A DNA stretch of 53,562 nt from Octadecabacter sp. (lineage in GTDB: Bacteria; Pseudomonadota; Alphaproteobacteria; Rhodobacterales; Rhodobacteraceae). Positions 25,492 to 34,669 of this stretch are shown one piece after another. The first letter of the stretch is position 1, and each line of letters opens with the position of its first letter. The stretch lies in contig JAGGNB010000103.1 of the NCBI GenBank assembly GCA_017886375.1, positions 1 through 53,562 of the forward strand. The letters run 5' to 3'. A program made the position numbers and the translations under genes. A model generated the notes under the pieces. That model had not been told where the DNA came from. It worked only from the letters and a program-made list of their open reading frames with translations, and searched no databases.

Positions 25492-27087
25492 CTATGCCAC
25501 CCGACGTCGCATGGCTTCCGCCTCGTAGCTTTTCAACATCGGGCGCACGGCGGGGCCGTACCCCTCACCGGTTGTCAGATCAAGCTCAGGGAAAATCGTA
25601 CAAATCTCCGCAATGATGTCCGCCTCGAATGATTTCGTTGTCTGTGGTCCTGGCAAAAAGCTCTCGGTGGCAAGCCCTTCGGCATAAATCACCTGGTGCT
25701 GGTCAAACAACAGATGCACATAGTCGACCTCGCCGCCTTCAACGGGTCGGATCGTGTGATCATTCACCAAATCCCGCGCGGCAATAAGCACTTCGGCCTC
25801 ACCGAACATCAGCTCAGCGAGGACGTCCCTGACCAACACGCGATGCAGTGGCGAAACCAGGATTTCCCCGTGCTGACCCAACGCATTTTCACGAATGCAA
25901 ATTGGCGCCATCTTACCAATTGCTGGCACGCTGCGGCGGCCAATCCAGCGCAACGGCTGCGGGCCGTCATCACGTGTCATGACCATGTCGCCTGGGATCA
26001 AACCTTCAACCGCGCGCGGCCCGCCAAGCGTATCAATCATCGTGCCTGCGACAAAACAGGGGATCGTTTCGACTGTTACAAATCCAACATCGGTCTCAAG
26101 GACATTGCCAGACCCATCGGTGCTCTCGACCTCATAGGTAAAGCTCGTCGTTTCAAAATCATCGTCGGTCGTGATGTCAAACGTGCCATCTGCAAGCAGC
26201 TTTACGGTCTGACCCGTCGGAAGCGTAATCGTCTGCCCTGCGACCACTGGAGTGCCGTTGATATGGGTCACCTGCAACGTGCCGGATGTTTGGTTGATAT
26301 CGTTGTCCAGAACATCAACGTTCTTTGTGACGCTGTCTTTCATCGTGACTTGATCGTCCAGCGCGACCAGCTTGGTCTGTATCGAATCTGCGGCGATCAA
26401 AAGGTTGGAATCGTATTGGTTGTCGCTGACATCCGCGATACCGATCTTGATCGAATTCACCTCGCCGACGGTCACCGGAATTGTCAGTGTCATCGTGACG
26501 GTAAAGCCGTCCATCTCGGTGTTGAACTGATCGTTGGTGTTGTCGTTGTAAAGGTTGATGTTATCGGATTGGTTGACTGAATTAATCGTCGTACCGCTGC
26601 TTGCGATGGACAGTGGTACGTGCGTTCCATTGATCCAGACGCCAACCATGTCGTTATAAACCGAGTTGGTATATTCCGGATATTCGTCCGAGCTAAACAC
26701 GAATTGCATCGTCATCACATCCTCAGTCGGGATGAAATCCACAATCATATAAGACGCGTCATAGGTGTTGGTCCCGGCGATGGCGTTAAAGTCGGAATCG
26801 TTGTTTGCGCCCCCTGAATTTACGGACGTGTTTGAATTCAGGTTCGACTGGTTGGAATTGTTGGTGAAACGCGTGGCGCTGCCGGTTGACAGAATGACAC
26901 CTGTATCGGCTGGTGTCACATTGCCTGCGACCGCGTCCCCGTTCGAATAAATCGCCGATGAATAGCTGGAACCCGAATACGTCGCACCGACCACCGAAAC
27001 ACCATTTCCAAAGATGGTATTGGCCATCTGCATCGCCGATGCGTTGGTGTCATAGTCTAATTCTACGCCTGCAACCATTGTACTCAT
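25492..27087 (-). CDS. Choice-of-anchor L and Hint domain protein
   Basis: A 531-residue acidic, Asn/Asp-rich protein, probably surface or secreted. The N-terminal part (about 15-235; MANTIFGNGVSVVGATYSG, ADTGVILSTGSATR, FVFSSDEYPEY) matches the choice-of-anchor L pattern. A cadherin/VCBS-like segment follows (VLDNDINQTSGTLQVTHING). A Hint domain starts at PCFVAGTMIDTLGGPRAVEG with the nucleophile cysteine at 344. It has no signal peptide, so type I secretion is the likely route (inference). Start chosen at ATG 27087 with GGAG close upstream; the track uses a TTG. Autocatalytic cleavage at C344 is plausible. Confidence 0.83.
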   Translation of the reverse strand: MSTMVAGVELDYDTNASAMQMANTIFGNGVSVVGATYSGSSYSSAIYSNGDAVAGNVTPADTGVILSTGSATRFTNNSNQSNLNSNTSVNSGGANNDSDFNAIAGTNTYDASYMIVDFIPTEDVMTMQFVFSSDEYPEYTNSVYNDMVGVWINGTHVPLSIASSGTTINSVNQSDNINLYNDNTNDQFNTEMDGFTVTMTLTIPVTVGEVNSIKIGIADVSDNQYDSNLLIAADSIQTKLVALDDQVTMKDSVTKNVDVLDNDINQTSGTLQVTHINGTPVVAGQTITLPTGQTVKLLADGTFDITTDDDFETTSFTYEVESTDGSGNVLETDVGFVTVETIPCFVAGTMIDTLGGPRAVEGLIPGDMVMTRDDGPQPLRWIGRRSVPAIGKMAPICIRENALGQHGEILVSPLHRVLVRDVLAELMFGEAEVLIAARDLVNDHTIRPVEGGEVDYVHLLFDQHQVIYAEGLATESFLPGPQTTKSFEADIIAEICTIFPELDLTTGEGYGPAVRPMLKSYEAEAMRRRVA

Positions 27088-27388
27088 CTGCTCCAAAGAT
27101 GGGACAAGCCAGACGGCCCCGACACGAAAACGTCGGTGAAATGCCTATATCTAGTGGTCGACGTTGCGACCTATGGACCATGTTGGGTCCGCTCGATGTC
27201 TGCCCTGCCTCGGGTCTATATTATTGTGTTCACCATATGGTAGCGGCGGGCTTTTTTGGTGGCTTTTTAGGTGGTTATGCCCAAGTCACTCAACGTCTGT
27301 GTCGGCTGGGACACAGCCCGGACCCGAGCGCGAGGATTTGCATCACCGTCAAATCACCGATATCGCTGGGCCAATTAGGAGAGTTTTC
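27088..27388. other. 301-base divergent intergenic region
   Basis: This gap separates the Hint operon (left) from dapE (right). The ORF track extends dapE back through it to 27164, but that extension has no ribosome binding site and is cysteine- and tryptophan-rich, unlike DapE. I see a hairpin CTGTGTC-ggctgg-GACACAG (27297-27316) without a T-run and an AT-rich patch (TATATTATT, 27217-27225) that could be a -10 region. No gene is supported. Confidence 0.5.
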
Positions 27389-28531
27389 ATGCCCGTTGAT
27401 CCCGTCGCCCTGACCGCCGATCTGATCCGCTGTCCCAGCGTCACACCCGTCGAGGGCGGTGCGCTGCAATTGCTTGACCGCCTCTTGTCGGACGCAGGGT
27501 TTGAAACGTGGCGCGTTGATCGCGCAGACACGCCAAACCTGTATGCGCGGTGGGGCGCACGTGGGGCCAACAAATCCTTTGGCTTTAACGGTCACACCGA
27601 CGTTGTGCCCGTGGGTGACGCGGCCGCCTGGACAGTCGACCCGTTCGGCGGGGAAATCCGCGATGGCATTCTCTATGGTCGTGGTGCCACAGATATGAAG
27701 TCCGGCGTCGCAGCCTTTGCCGCAGCCGCCATTGATTTCGTGCAAGACACGCCGCCAGATGGGGCGATCATTTTGGCGATCACTGGCGACGAAGAAGGCG
27801 CATCAACTGACGGCACCATCGCATTGCTGGATTGGATGCAGTCCAACGGCGAAGCAATGACCGCCTGCATCGTCGGCGAACCGACCTGTCCGGATGTCAT
27901 GGGCGAAATGATCAAAGTCGGGCGTCGCGGATCGCTGACCTCGCATTTCACAGTGACTGGCAAACAAGGCCATTCCGCCTATCCACACCGTGCCAACAAC
28001 CCGCTGCCTGCCATGGCGCGGCTAATGGATCGATTGGCCAGCCATGAAATGGACACAGGGTCGGATCACTTCGATCCCTCAACCCTTGCGATTGTCACTA
28101 TCGATACCGGCAATCCCGCGACCAACGTTATCCCCGCCACCTGCAAAGCCAGCGCAAATGTGCGGTTTAATGACCTGCACACATCGCACACCGTCATCGC
28201 ATGGATGCAGGACGAGGTTGATGCAGTGGCCGCAGAGTTTGGCGTGCATATCGACATGGACACGCGCGTGTCGGGTGAAAGTTTCGTCACGCCACCGGGG
28301 GACCTGTCTGATCTGATCAGCGCCGCCGTTTTGGCAGAAACCGGTATAACGCCGGAACTGTCCACCACGGGCGGAACGTCGGACGCACGGTTCGTCAAGA
28401 ACCATTGCCCTGTGGTTGAGGTCGGTCTGGTCGGTAAAACCATGCACCAAGTCGATGAATGCGTGCCGGTTGAACAAATCACCCAGCTCAAGGCGATCTA
28501 TGCCCGTATCTTGCGCGACTATTTCACCTGA
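27389..28531 (+). CDS. dapE: Succinyl-diaminopimelate desuccinylase
   Basis: Zinc-dependent M20-family hydrolase removing succinate from N-succinyl-LL-diaminopimelate in lysine and peptidoglycan precursor synthesis. 380 residues from ATG 27389, which has AGGAG upstream. Metal-binding segments are [10 protein letters not shown] (first histidine), the [11 protein letters not shown] aspartate, and TGDEEGAS with the catalytic and bridging glutamates; [11 protein letters not shown] and a late histidine segment (KTMHQVDEC) follow. Works after DapD at 21628 and the intervening aminotransferase step. Confidence 0.95.
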   Translation: MPVDPVALTADLIRCPSVTPVEGGALQLLDRLLSDAGFETWRVDRADTPNLYARWGARGANKSFGFNGHTDVVPVGDAAAWTVDPFGGEIRDGILYGRGATDMKSGVAAFAAAAIDFVQDTPPDGAIILAITGDEEGASTDGTIALLDWMQSNGEAMTACIVGEPTCPDVMGEMIKVGRRGSLTSHFTVTGKQGHSAYPHRANNPLPAMARLMDRLASHEMDTGSDHFDPSTLAIVTIDTGNPATNVIPATCKASANVRFNDLHTSHTVIAWMQDEVDAVAAEFGVHIDMDTRVSGESFVTPPGDLSDLISAAVLAETGITPELSTTGGTSDARFVKNHCPVVEVGLVGKTMHQVDECVPVEQITQLKAIYARILRDYFT

Positions 28532-28547
28532 TCACGCCTGCGGCGGG

Positions 28548-28615
28548 CGGAAAGGGGGGCCAGCCCCCCGTCCTTCGGACTCCCCCCGAGATATTTTATA
28601 AAGCAAAGACGAATG
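28548..28615 (+). repeat. Rhodobacterales-type intergenic repeat
   Basis: GGGGGG-CCAG-CCCCCC, then GTCC-TTC-GGAC, then CTCCCCCCGAGATATTTTATA and AAGACGAATGA. This arrangement of G/C-run hairpin, small hairpin and a CCCCGAG-ATATTTT tail is one I recognise from many intergenic regions in Rhodobacteraceae genomes. It follows the dapE stop and ends in T's, so it may also terminate dapE. I found only this copy in the window. Confidence 0.65.
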
Positions 28616-28653
28616 AGTCTGACGCGGGATTTTGGGCGTGATAGGCACAGCCC

Positions 28654-30897
28654 ATGACACGTATACCCTCCAAGACCGAAATCCTTGACTGGATCGCCGA
28701 AAACCCCACCCAAACTGCCAAGCGCGACATCGCGAAGGCATTTGGCATCAAGGGGGCCGCGCGGATTGATCTTAAACGTCTGCTGCGCGAACTCGAAGAT
28801 GACGGTAAATTGCAAAAGCGCAAATCGTCCTATCGTGATGCCAATAAGCTGCCGCCAGTGTCCGTGTTGGAGGTGACAGGCCCCGACAGCGACGGCGATC
28901 TGTTTGCACGCCCATTGGAATGGGCGGGAACAGGCGATGCGCCGCGTATTCTGCTGGTGATGAAACCCGACGAGCCTGCGCTGGGCGCGGGGGAACGCAT
29001 CTTGGGTCGCTTGACCGAAGTGACTGGTGAAGATTTCGCCTATTCCGCACGACTGATCCGCCGCATCGGCACCAACCCGCTGCGGGTTCTAGGCGTGTTT
29101 CGCGCCGCGTCCGAGGGCGGGCGTATTCTGCCTGTCGATAAGGGCTCGCAAAAGGAATGGATCGTGGCGGCGGGCGCCACGGGTGACGCCAAAGACGGTG
29201 AGTTGGTTGAGGCGGAGCAGGCCGGACCAAAGGGGCGCATGGGCCTGCCACAGGCGCGCATCGTGGCGCGGTTGGGCGACCCGACACAGCCACGGGCCGT
29301 CAGCCTGATCGCGATCCACCAGCACGGTATTCCCGACCACTTTCCCGATGATGTCGTGGCGCAAGCCGACAGTGCCAAACCCGCAGGCCTTAAAGGGCGC
29401 GACGACCTGCAACACCTGCCGCTGATCACCATCGATCCGTGGGACGCCCGCGATCATGACGATGCCTGCTGCGCGATCCCCAACGGGAACGGCGGTTTTG
29501 CGCTTTGGGTCGCGATTGCAGATGTCGCGTACTACGTCACGTCTGGGTCCAAGCTCGATATCGAAGCGCGCAAGCGCGGCAATTCCACCTACTTCCCCGA
29601 CCGCGTTGTGCCGATGTTGCCGGACCGTTTGTCGGGTGATCTGTGTTCGTTGCACGAAGGCGTGCCGCGTGCCTGTATCGCAGTGGAAATGCAGATCGAC
29701 CGCGATGGCAACAAAACGTCGCACCGCTTTGTGCGCGGGTTGATGACCTCCCCTGCGTCGCTGAACTATGAGGAAGTTCAGGCGGCAATGGACGGCGCGG
29801 TAAATGACAAAGTCGCGCCGCTGCTCGATGACGTGATCCGGCCCCTGTATGCCTGTTACAACGCGCTGAAAAAAGCCCGCGCTGTGCGTCAGCCGCTGGA
29901 ACTCGACCTGCCGGAACGCAAGATCATCCTCAATGAGGATGGCGTGGTCACGGATGTCGCGTTCAAGGATCGCCTTGATGCGCATCGCCTGATCGAAGAA
30001 TTCATGGTTCTGGCAAATGTTGCCGCTGCCGAAACCTTGGTCGCCAAAAAGACTGCGCTGTTGTTTCGGGTTCATGAAGAACCGAAACCCGAAAAGCTGG
30101 ACGCATTGCGCGAAACGGCTGAATCCGCCGGTTTGCAATTGGCCAAAGGTCAGGTCCTCAAGACGGGGCACCTCAACCGTTTGCTCAACCAAGCGGCGGA
30201 CACCGACCATGCCGAACTGATCAACATCGCGACGCTGCGATCGATGACGCAGGCGTACTACAGCCCGGATAACTTCGGCCATTTTGGCTTGGCGCTCAAG
30301 GCTTATGCGCACTTCACCTCGCCGATCCGGCGCTATTCCGACCTGATTGTGCACCGCGCATTAATCACGGCCCACGGCTGGGGCAAGGACGGATTAACAC
30401 CCGAGGATGAGGCGATTTTACCTGAAACCGCGCAGGCAATATCTGACACCGAACGCCGCTCCATGGTGGCCGAACGCGACACGACGGACCGCTACCTCGC
30501 GGCATTCCTAAGCGAACGTGTCGGTGCTGTGATGGGCGGGCGGATCAGCGGCATCGCCAAGTTCGGGGTGTTCGTAAAGCTTGATGAAACTGGCGCGGAT
30601 GGCATGATCCCGATCCGCAATCTTGGCGCTGAATATTTCCACTATGACGCTGACAACCAGACCCTGATGGGGTCCGACACGGGCGTTGTGATCGGCCTTG
30701 GTGTGCGGGTCGTGGTAAAACTGATCGAAGCGGCCCCAGTCACCGGTGGCCTGATTGTCGAACTGCTGGAAATTGACGGCAAGGCCATGCCACAGGGCCG
30801 CCCATCCAACCGCGGAAAATCACCACGGCGTAAATTTGGCTCGTCCAAGAAAAAAGCGGCAAAAACAGCGCGTAAGGTCAATCGAACCCGCACCTGA
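28654..30897 (+). CDS. rnr: Ribonuclease R
   Basis: Processive 3'-to-5' exoribonuclease degrading structured RNA. 747 residues: an N-terminal winged-helix-like part (SKTEILDWIAENPTQTAKRD), cold-shock-type RNA-binding region, catalytic RNB domain with DPWDARDHDDACCA carrying the metal-binding aspartates (about residues 258-271) and FAHFTSPIRRYSDLIVHR-like segment (AHFTSPIRRYSDLIVHRALI), an S1 domain (GGRISGIAKFGVFVKLDETG) and a basic tail rich in lysine and arginine. Normal length for the family. The ribosome binding site is weak. Confidence 0.95.
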   Translation: MTRIPSKTEILDWIAENPTQTAKRDIAKAFGIKGAARIDLKRLLRELEDDGKLQKRKSSYRDANKLPPVSVLEVTGPDSDGDLFARPLEWAGTGDAPRILLVMKPDEPALGAGERILGRLTEVTGEDFAYSARLIRRIGTNPLRVLGVFRAASEGGRILPVDKGSQKEWIVAAGATGDAKDGELVEAEQAGPKGRMGLPQARIVARLGDPTQPRAVSLIAIHQHGIPDHFPDDVVAQADSAKPAGLKGRDDLQHLPLITIDPWDARDHDDACCAIPNGNGGFALWVAIADVAYYVTSGSKLDIEARKRGNSTYFPDRVVPMLPDRLSGDLCSLHEGVPRACIAVEMQIDRDGNKTSHRFVRGLMTSPASLNYEEVQAAMDGAVNDKVAPLLDDVIRPLYACYNALKKARAVRQPLELDLPERKIILNEDGVVTDVAFKDRLDAHRLIEEFMVLANVAAAETLVAKKTALLFRVHEEPKPEKLDALRETAESAGLQLAKGQVLKTGHLNRLLNQAADTDHAELINIATLRSMTQAYYSPDNFGHFGLALKAYAHFTSPIRRYSDLIVHRALITAHGWGKDGLTPEDEAILPETAQAISDTERRSMVAERDTTDRYLAAFLSERVGAVMGGRISGIAKFGVFVKLDETGADGMIPIRNLGAEYFHYDADNQTLMGSDTGVVIGLGVRVVVKLIEAAPVTGGLIVELLEIDGKAMPQGRPSNRGKSPRRKFGSSKKKAAKTARKVNRTRT

Positions 30898-30995
30898 GCA
30901 AGCGGAAGTTCGCCCTTGCCATAGTTTGCCGGTTTCAGTTTGGAAATATGCGCGCTAGCTTCGTCGAAATTGATCTCGCAATTTCGGGTGGTGGT

Positions 30996-32234
30996 ATGTC
31001 GGTTATGCACGCTGTTTTGGCTGCTGCACTTTGTGTGGCGGGCACGGTTTCTGCGGGTCCAATCCCGCTGGATGCCCCCGTCCACGTCAGCCCGATTACC
31101 CGCGTGCAAACTGCGAACCAAGGCTTCAACGCTTGGATTTCCGGTTTTCGCAATCGCGCAACGCGCCAAGGCATTTCAACCGCCACGTTCGATGCGGCCT
31201 TTGACGGGATCATTTACAACACCACCGTCATTGAACGTGATCGCAATCAATCCGAATTCACCAAATCACTGTGGGATTACCTCGACACCGCCGTTTCAGA
31301 TGCGCGCGTGCGCAATGGCCGCCGTGCGCTGGACAACAACAGGCAACTGCTCAACCGGATCGAAGAAACCTTCGGCGTCGACAAGGACGTTGTCGTCGCG
31401 ATCTGGGGGCTGGAATCGGCTTATGGCGCGGTGCGCGGCAGCACCAATGTCATCGAAGCCATGGCGACACTGGCCTATGACGGGCGCCGTGGCGAATTCT
31501 TTGAACAACAGTTGATCGCGGCGCTGCAAATCTTGCAGGCGGGCGATACGGCCCCGCGCAATATGACCGGATCATGGGCAGGTGCCATGGGCCACACGCA
31601 GTTCATTCCGACCAGTTTTCTAGATTATGCAGTGGATGGAAACGGCGATGGGCGGCGCGATATCTGGGCCGACGATCCGACAGACGCGCTGGCATCTACC
31701 GCCAATTACCTGCGCAGTTTTGGCTGGGTGCAGGGCCAGCCTTGGGGCGTCGAAGTGCAAATCCCCCAAGGGTTTGATTACGCCACAGCGCGGCGCGAAA
31801 ACCAAAAACTGCCCAGCGAATGGGCCACAATCGGCATCGTCGATATGGCCGGACGTGCGGTGCCTGATCATGGGTCGGCGTCAATCCTTTTGCCCGCAGG
31901 GGCGCTGGGCGCGGCGTTCATGATCTTCCCGAATTTCGCGGTGATCGAACGCTACAATACCGCCGACGCCTATGTGATCGGTGTTGGCCTGTTGTCAGAC
32001 CGTATCAGTGGCGGCGATGCGGTTCAGGCGGCTTGGCCACGCGATGATCGTGCGCTCAACGGCGTGGAACGGATCGAATTGCAGGAACGTCTGACAGCGG
32101 CTGGGTTTGATACCACGGTCATCGACGGGCGTATCGGCCCGCTGACGATCAACGCGATCCGCAACTATCAACTGGCCAACAACATCACCCCCGACGGCTA
32201 TGCATCGCTTCGATTGTTGAACCGCTTGCGCTAG
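30996..32234 (+). CDS. MltB-family lytic murein transglycosylase
   Basis: Exported peptidoglycan-cleaving enzyme, 412 residues from ATG 30996 (MSVMHAVLAAALCVAG, signal peptide ending near VSAGP) with GGTGG upstream. The catalytic glutamate is in VAIWGLESAYGAVRGSTNVI, followed by WAGAMGHTQFIPTSFLDYAVDG, diagnostic of the MltB group. The C-terminal 60 residues form a peptidoglycan-binding domain (LQERLTAAGFDTTVIDGRIG). The track start at 30948 would put 16 polar residues before the signal sequence. Convergent with the small exported protein gene. Confidence 0.93.
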   Translation: MSVMHAVLAAALCVAGTVSAGPIPLDAPVHVSPITRVQTANQGFNAWISGFRNRATRQGISTATFDAAFDGIIYNTTVIERDRNQSEFTKSLWDYLDTAVSDARVRNGRRALDNNRQLLNRIEETFGVDKDVVVAIWGLESAYGAVRGSTNVIEAMATLAYDGRRGEFFEQQLIAALQILQAGDTAPRNMTGSWAGAMGHTQFIPTSFLDYAVDGNGDGRRDIWADDPTDALASTANYLRSFGWVQGQPWGVEVQIPQGFDYATARRENQKLPSEWATIGIVDMAGRAVPDHGSASILLPAGALGAAFMIFPNFAVIERYNTADAYVIGVGLLSDRISGGDAVQAAWPRDDRALNGVERIELQERLTAAGFDTTVIDGRIGPLTINAIRNYQLANNITPDGYASLRLLNRLR

Positions 32235-32701
32235 AACGCCTGTTCTTGGCAGCCGGTGCCGCGCATACACGACAAGACACTTTGCACGTTCGCGTTGTCG
32301 GGCGCGAATACTGTGCTGAAACACGGATCGACGTTCAAAACGTAGCCATCCGCTGTCTGCTCAACAAAGGCGAGGGTGTCCTCATTGTTTTCGATCGACC
32401 CACACCACGGCCCGAAACACTCAAAACGCAACGTCACGTCAAGCGTTGGCGCCGCCACAAACCCGCCGGCCCCAAGGTATTGCCCCGAAAACGTCGCGGG
32501 CAGTCGCACGGATTGGCGATCATTCATGTCCGTCAGGTCCTCTGCGGGGGGCGAAAACGTGAACGCCCCTTGCAAGACGACATACCTTTCTTCGGCCTCG
32601 GACGCCCAACCAAACGTGCGGGCCACGTCAGCGCGCAAACACGACAACGCTTGGGCTTGTCCCGCGATGACGACTAAAGCCGCCGCCAAAATTATTTTCA
32701 T
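32231..32701 (-). CDS. Small exported protein, unknown
   Basis: A 156-residue protein with signal peptide [20 protein letters not shown] and five or six cysteines in the mature part (including [10 protein letters not shown] and SCMRGTGC), suggesting disulfides in the periplasm. I do not recognise the family. The ribosome binding site GAGGTAAG is strong, and the start overlaps the rppH stop by four bases, so it is the last gene of the long leftward operon. Its stop overlaps the transglycosylase stop region. Confidence 0.75.
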   Translation of the reverse strand: MKIILAAALVVIAGQAQALSCLRADVARTFGWASEAEERYVVLQGAFTFSPPAEDLTDMNDRQSVRLPATFSGQYLGAGGFVAAPTLDVTLRFECFGPWCGSIENNEDTLAFVEQTADGYVLNVDPCFSTVFAPDNANVQSVLSCMRGTGCQEQAF

Positions 32702-33192
32702 ATCTTACCTCCAAATTCCACCAGCACGGCCGCATAAACGTCGCGCTTGAATGGGACGATGCTCGCCAGCAGATCCTTGGGAGAAATCCACGTCCATTCG
32801 GAAAATTCTTGGTGCGGCTGCACAATGTTGATCTGATCATCGGTGCCCGAGAACCGCATCAGCACCCATTTCTGTTCCTGACCGCGATAGCGCCCTTTCC
32901 AGATTTTCGGCACGATACTATGGGGCAAATCATAGGGCAGCCAGTTGTCTGTCTCGGCCTCGATCACCACAAGATCGGGCGTGATTCCGGTTTCTTCGCC
33001 CAGTTCACGTAGGGCCGCCGTGGTGACATCTTCGCCGTCATCAATGCCCCCCTGCGGCATCTGCCACGCGTTCTGGTCGTGATCCACACGCTGGCCAACG
33101 AATACTTTACCGTCACCATTTACCACCATCAGCCCGACGCAGGGGCGATAGGGCAATTTTGCGATCTGTTCGGCCGTTAATGTTTTGGCCAT
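32698..33192 (-). CDS. rppH: RNA pyrophosphohydrolase
   Basis: Nudix hydrolase removing pyrophosphate from mRNA 5' ends to trigger decay. 164 residues from ATG 33192 ([20 protein letters not shown]), with GGAGG upstream. The Nudix box is [29 protein letters not shown] and [10 protein letters not shown] are typical of RppH rather than other Nudix proteins. The track starts 17 residues earlier without support. Confidence 0.93.
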   Translation of the reverse strand: MAKTLTAEQIAKLPYRPCVGLMVVNGDGKVFVGQRVDHDQNAWQMPQGGIDDGEDVTTAALRELGEETGITPDLVVIEAETDNWLPYDLPHSIVPKIWKGRYRGQEQKWVLMRFSGTDDQINIVQPHQEFSEWTWISPKDLLASIVPFKRDVYAAVLVEFGGKI

Positions 33193-33210
33193 CTTGGCGG
33201 TCCTCCAAAT

Positions 33211-33252
33211 GAAAACACCGCCGAGCTTGACCCAAAGGATCATTCTCGGCGG
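33211..33252 (-). terminator. Hairpin between ctpA and rppH
   Basis: On the minus strand CCGCCGAG pairs with CTCGGCGG (33218-33225 with 33245-33252), an 8-base-pair stem with a 19-base loop, followed by TGTTTTC. It lies after the ctpA stop and before rppH and may be a partial terminator inside the operon. Confidence 0.5.
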
Positions 33253-33276
33253 CGCAGTCTCCCGACATGGGACGTA

Positions 33277-34626
33277 TTAGTTGTCGTTGTTAGCGCCAAG
33301 AACTTGCAAGCCCTTAAGAATATCAATGGCATAGGCCATTTGATAATCCTCAACCCGCAGGGCGGCGGCGTCTTCGGCGCGCAGACGGTCCGCTTGAATT
33401 TGCTCAATCTCGTCGTCGGTCAGGCTGTCATTGTCCAACGCACCGCGCAGGTCTGCCTCGGAACGGGTGAACCCTGCATCTTCTTCTTCTTCGTCCACGA
33501 CTTCGGCGTTTGGATCACGGCGTGGTTGTTCAACGATGATGTCAGGCGAAATACCCAGCGATTGAATGGACCGGCCTGACGGCGTGTAATACCGCGCCGT
33601 TGTCAGGCGCATGGCACTTTCACCGCGCAGCGGCATGACCGTTTGCACGGACCCTTTGCCAAACGAATTGGTGCCGATGACGACGGCGCGTCGGTGATCT
33701 TGCAACGCACCTGCGACGATCTCGGACGCGGATGCAGATCCGCCGTTGATCAGCACAACAATCGGCAGCCCCTCGGCAAGATCACCCTCACGGGCATTCC
33801 AGCGTTGGCCATCGCCCAGATCACGGCCACGGGTCGATGTGATTTCACCAGCGTCCAAGAACGCATCAGACACAGCAATCGCCTGGTTCAGCAAACCACC
33901 GGGATTGTTGCGCAAATCAATGACGAACCCGTTGACGTTTTCGATGCCGCCAGCCTCTGCCACTTGTTCGGCCAACTGTTCTTCGAGGCTGGGATACGTC
34001 TGGTCACTGAACGTTACAATGCGCAGCACAACGGTTTCGCCTTCAACGCGGCTACGCACAGCAGTCAACGTAATGGTGTCACGGATGATGGACACGTCGA
34101 AAGGTTGATCAAAACCTTCGCGCACCACTGTGATGATAATCTCCGACCCGACAGGCCCGCGCATCAAGTCAACCGCTTCATCCAGCGTCAGACCCAACAT
34201 ATTTTCACCGTCCACACCAGTGATGAAATCACCTGATTCGATGCCGGCTTCGGCGGCTGGCGTGCCATCAATCGGGGATACGACCTTCACGTAACCTTCT
34301 TCTTGCGTGACCTCGATGCCGAGCCCACCAAACTCGCCACGGGTCGTTTCGCGCATATCTGCGGCGTCTTCGGGCGACAAATAGCTGGAATGTGGATCGA
34401 GGGAGCTCAACATGCCGTCAATCGCCGCCTCAATCAGTGCTGCTTCGTCGACGTCTTCGACATATTGCGCACGGATGCGTTCAAAGATGTCGCCAAACAG
34501 ATCAAGCTGTTCGTAAACGCTGGCATTGTTATCGGCTTCCTGCGCAATCAAAGGGCCCGCGATCTGCGTTGTAACAATCGCTCCCAGCAAGATGCCACCC
34601 GTGGCGGCCATAGCAAATTTCTTCAT
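33277..34626 (-). CDS. ctpA: Carboxy-terminal processing protease (S41)
   Basis: Periplasmic serine protease cutting protein C-termini, 449 residues from ATG 34626 (MKKFAMAATGGILLGAIVTT, N-terminal membrane or signal segment). A PDZ domain (FGGLGIEVTQEEGYVKVVSP) is followed by the S41 catalytic part with the serine in NGGSASASEIVAGAL and the lysine in TNSFGKGSVQTV. The C-terminus is acidic (EEEEDAGFTRSEADLRG). Follows the EnvC-like gene by 43 bases; the pair envC-ctpA is common in proteobacteria and points to cell-wall remodelling. Confidence 0.95.
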   Translation of the reverse strand: MKKFAMAATGGILLGAIVTTQIAGPLIAQEADNNASVYEQLDLFGDIFERIRAQYVEDVDEAALIEAAIDGMLSSLDPHSSYLSPEDAADMRETTRGEFGGLGIEVTQEEGYVKVVSPIDGTPAAEAGIESGDFITGVDGENMLGLTLDEAVDLMRGPVGSEIIITVVREGFDQPFDVSIIRDTITLTAVRSRVEGETVVLRIVTFSDQTYPSLEEQLAEQVAEAGGIENVNGFVIDLRNNPGGLLNQAIAVSDAFLDAGEITSTRGRDLGDGQRWNAREGDLAEGLPIVVLINGGSASASEIVAGALQDHRRAVVIGTNSFGKGSVQTVMPLRGESAMRLTTARYYTPSGRSIQSLGISPDIIVEQPRRDPNAEVVDEEEEDAGFTRSEADLRGALDNDSLTDDEIEQIQADRLRAEDAAALRVEDYQMAYAIDILKGLQVLGANNDN

Positions 34627-34669
34627 CTTTTCATTCCCATTATCATGTTTGTGCCTACACGACGTGCGT

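Noticed and set aside
25696-26580. 294-residue ORF opposite the choice-of-anchor/Hint gene
   Set aside because: Antisense frame of a protein with clear domains; no own start signals.
27164-27388. N-terminal extension of dapE in the ORF track
   Set aside because: No ribosome binding site; the 75 added residues do not resemble DapE, and ATG 27389 has AGGAG at the right distance.
29089-30354. 421-residue ORF opposite rnr
   Set aside because: Mirror frame of RNase R; no domain visible and composition is typical of an antisense reading.
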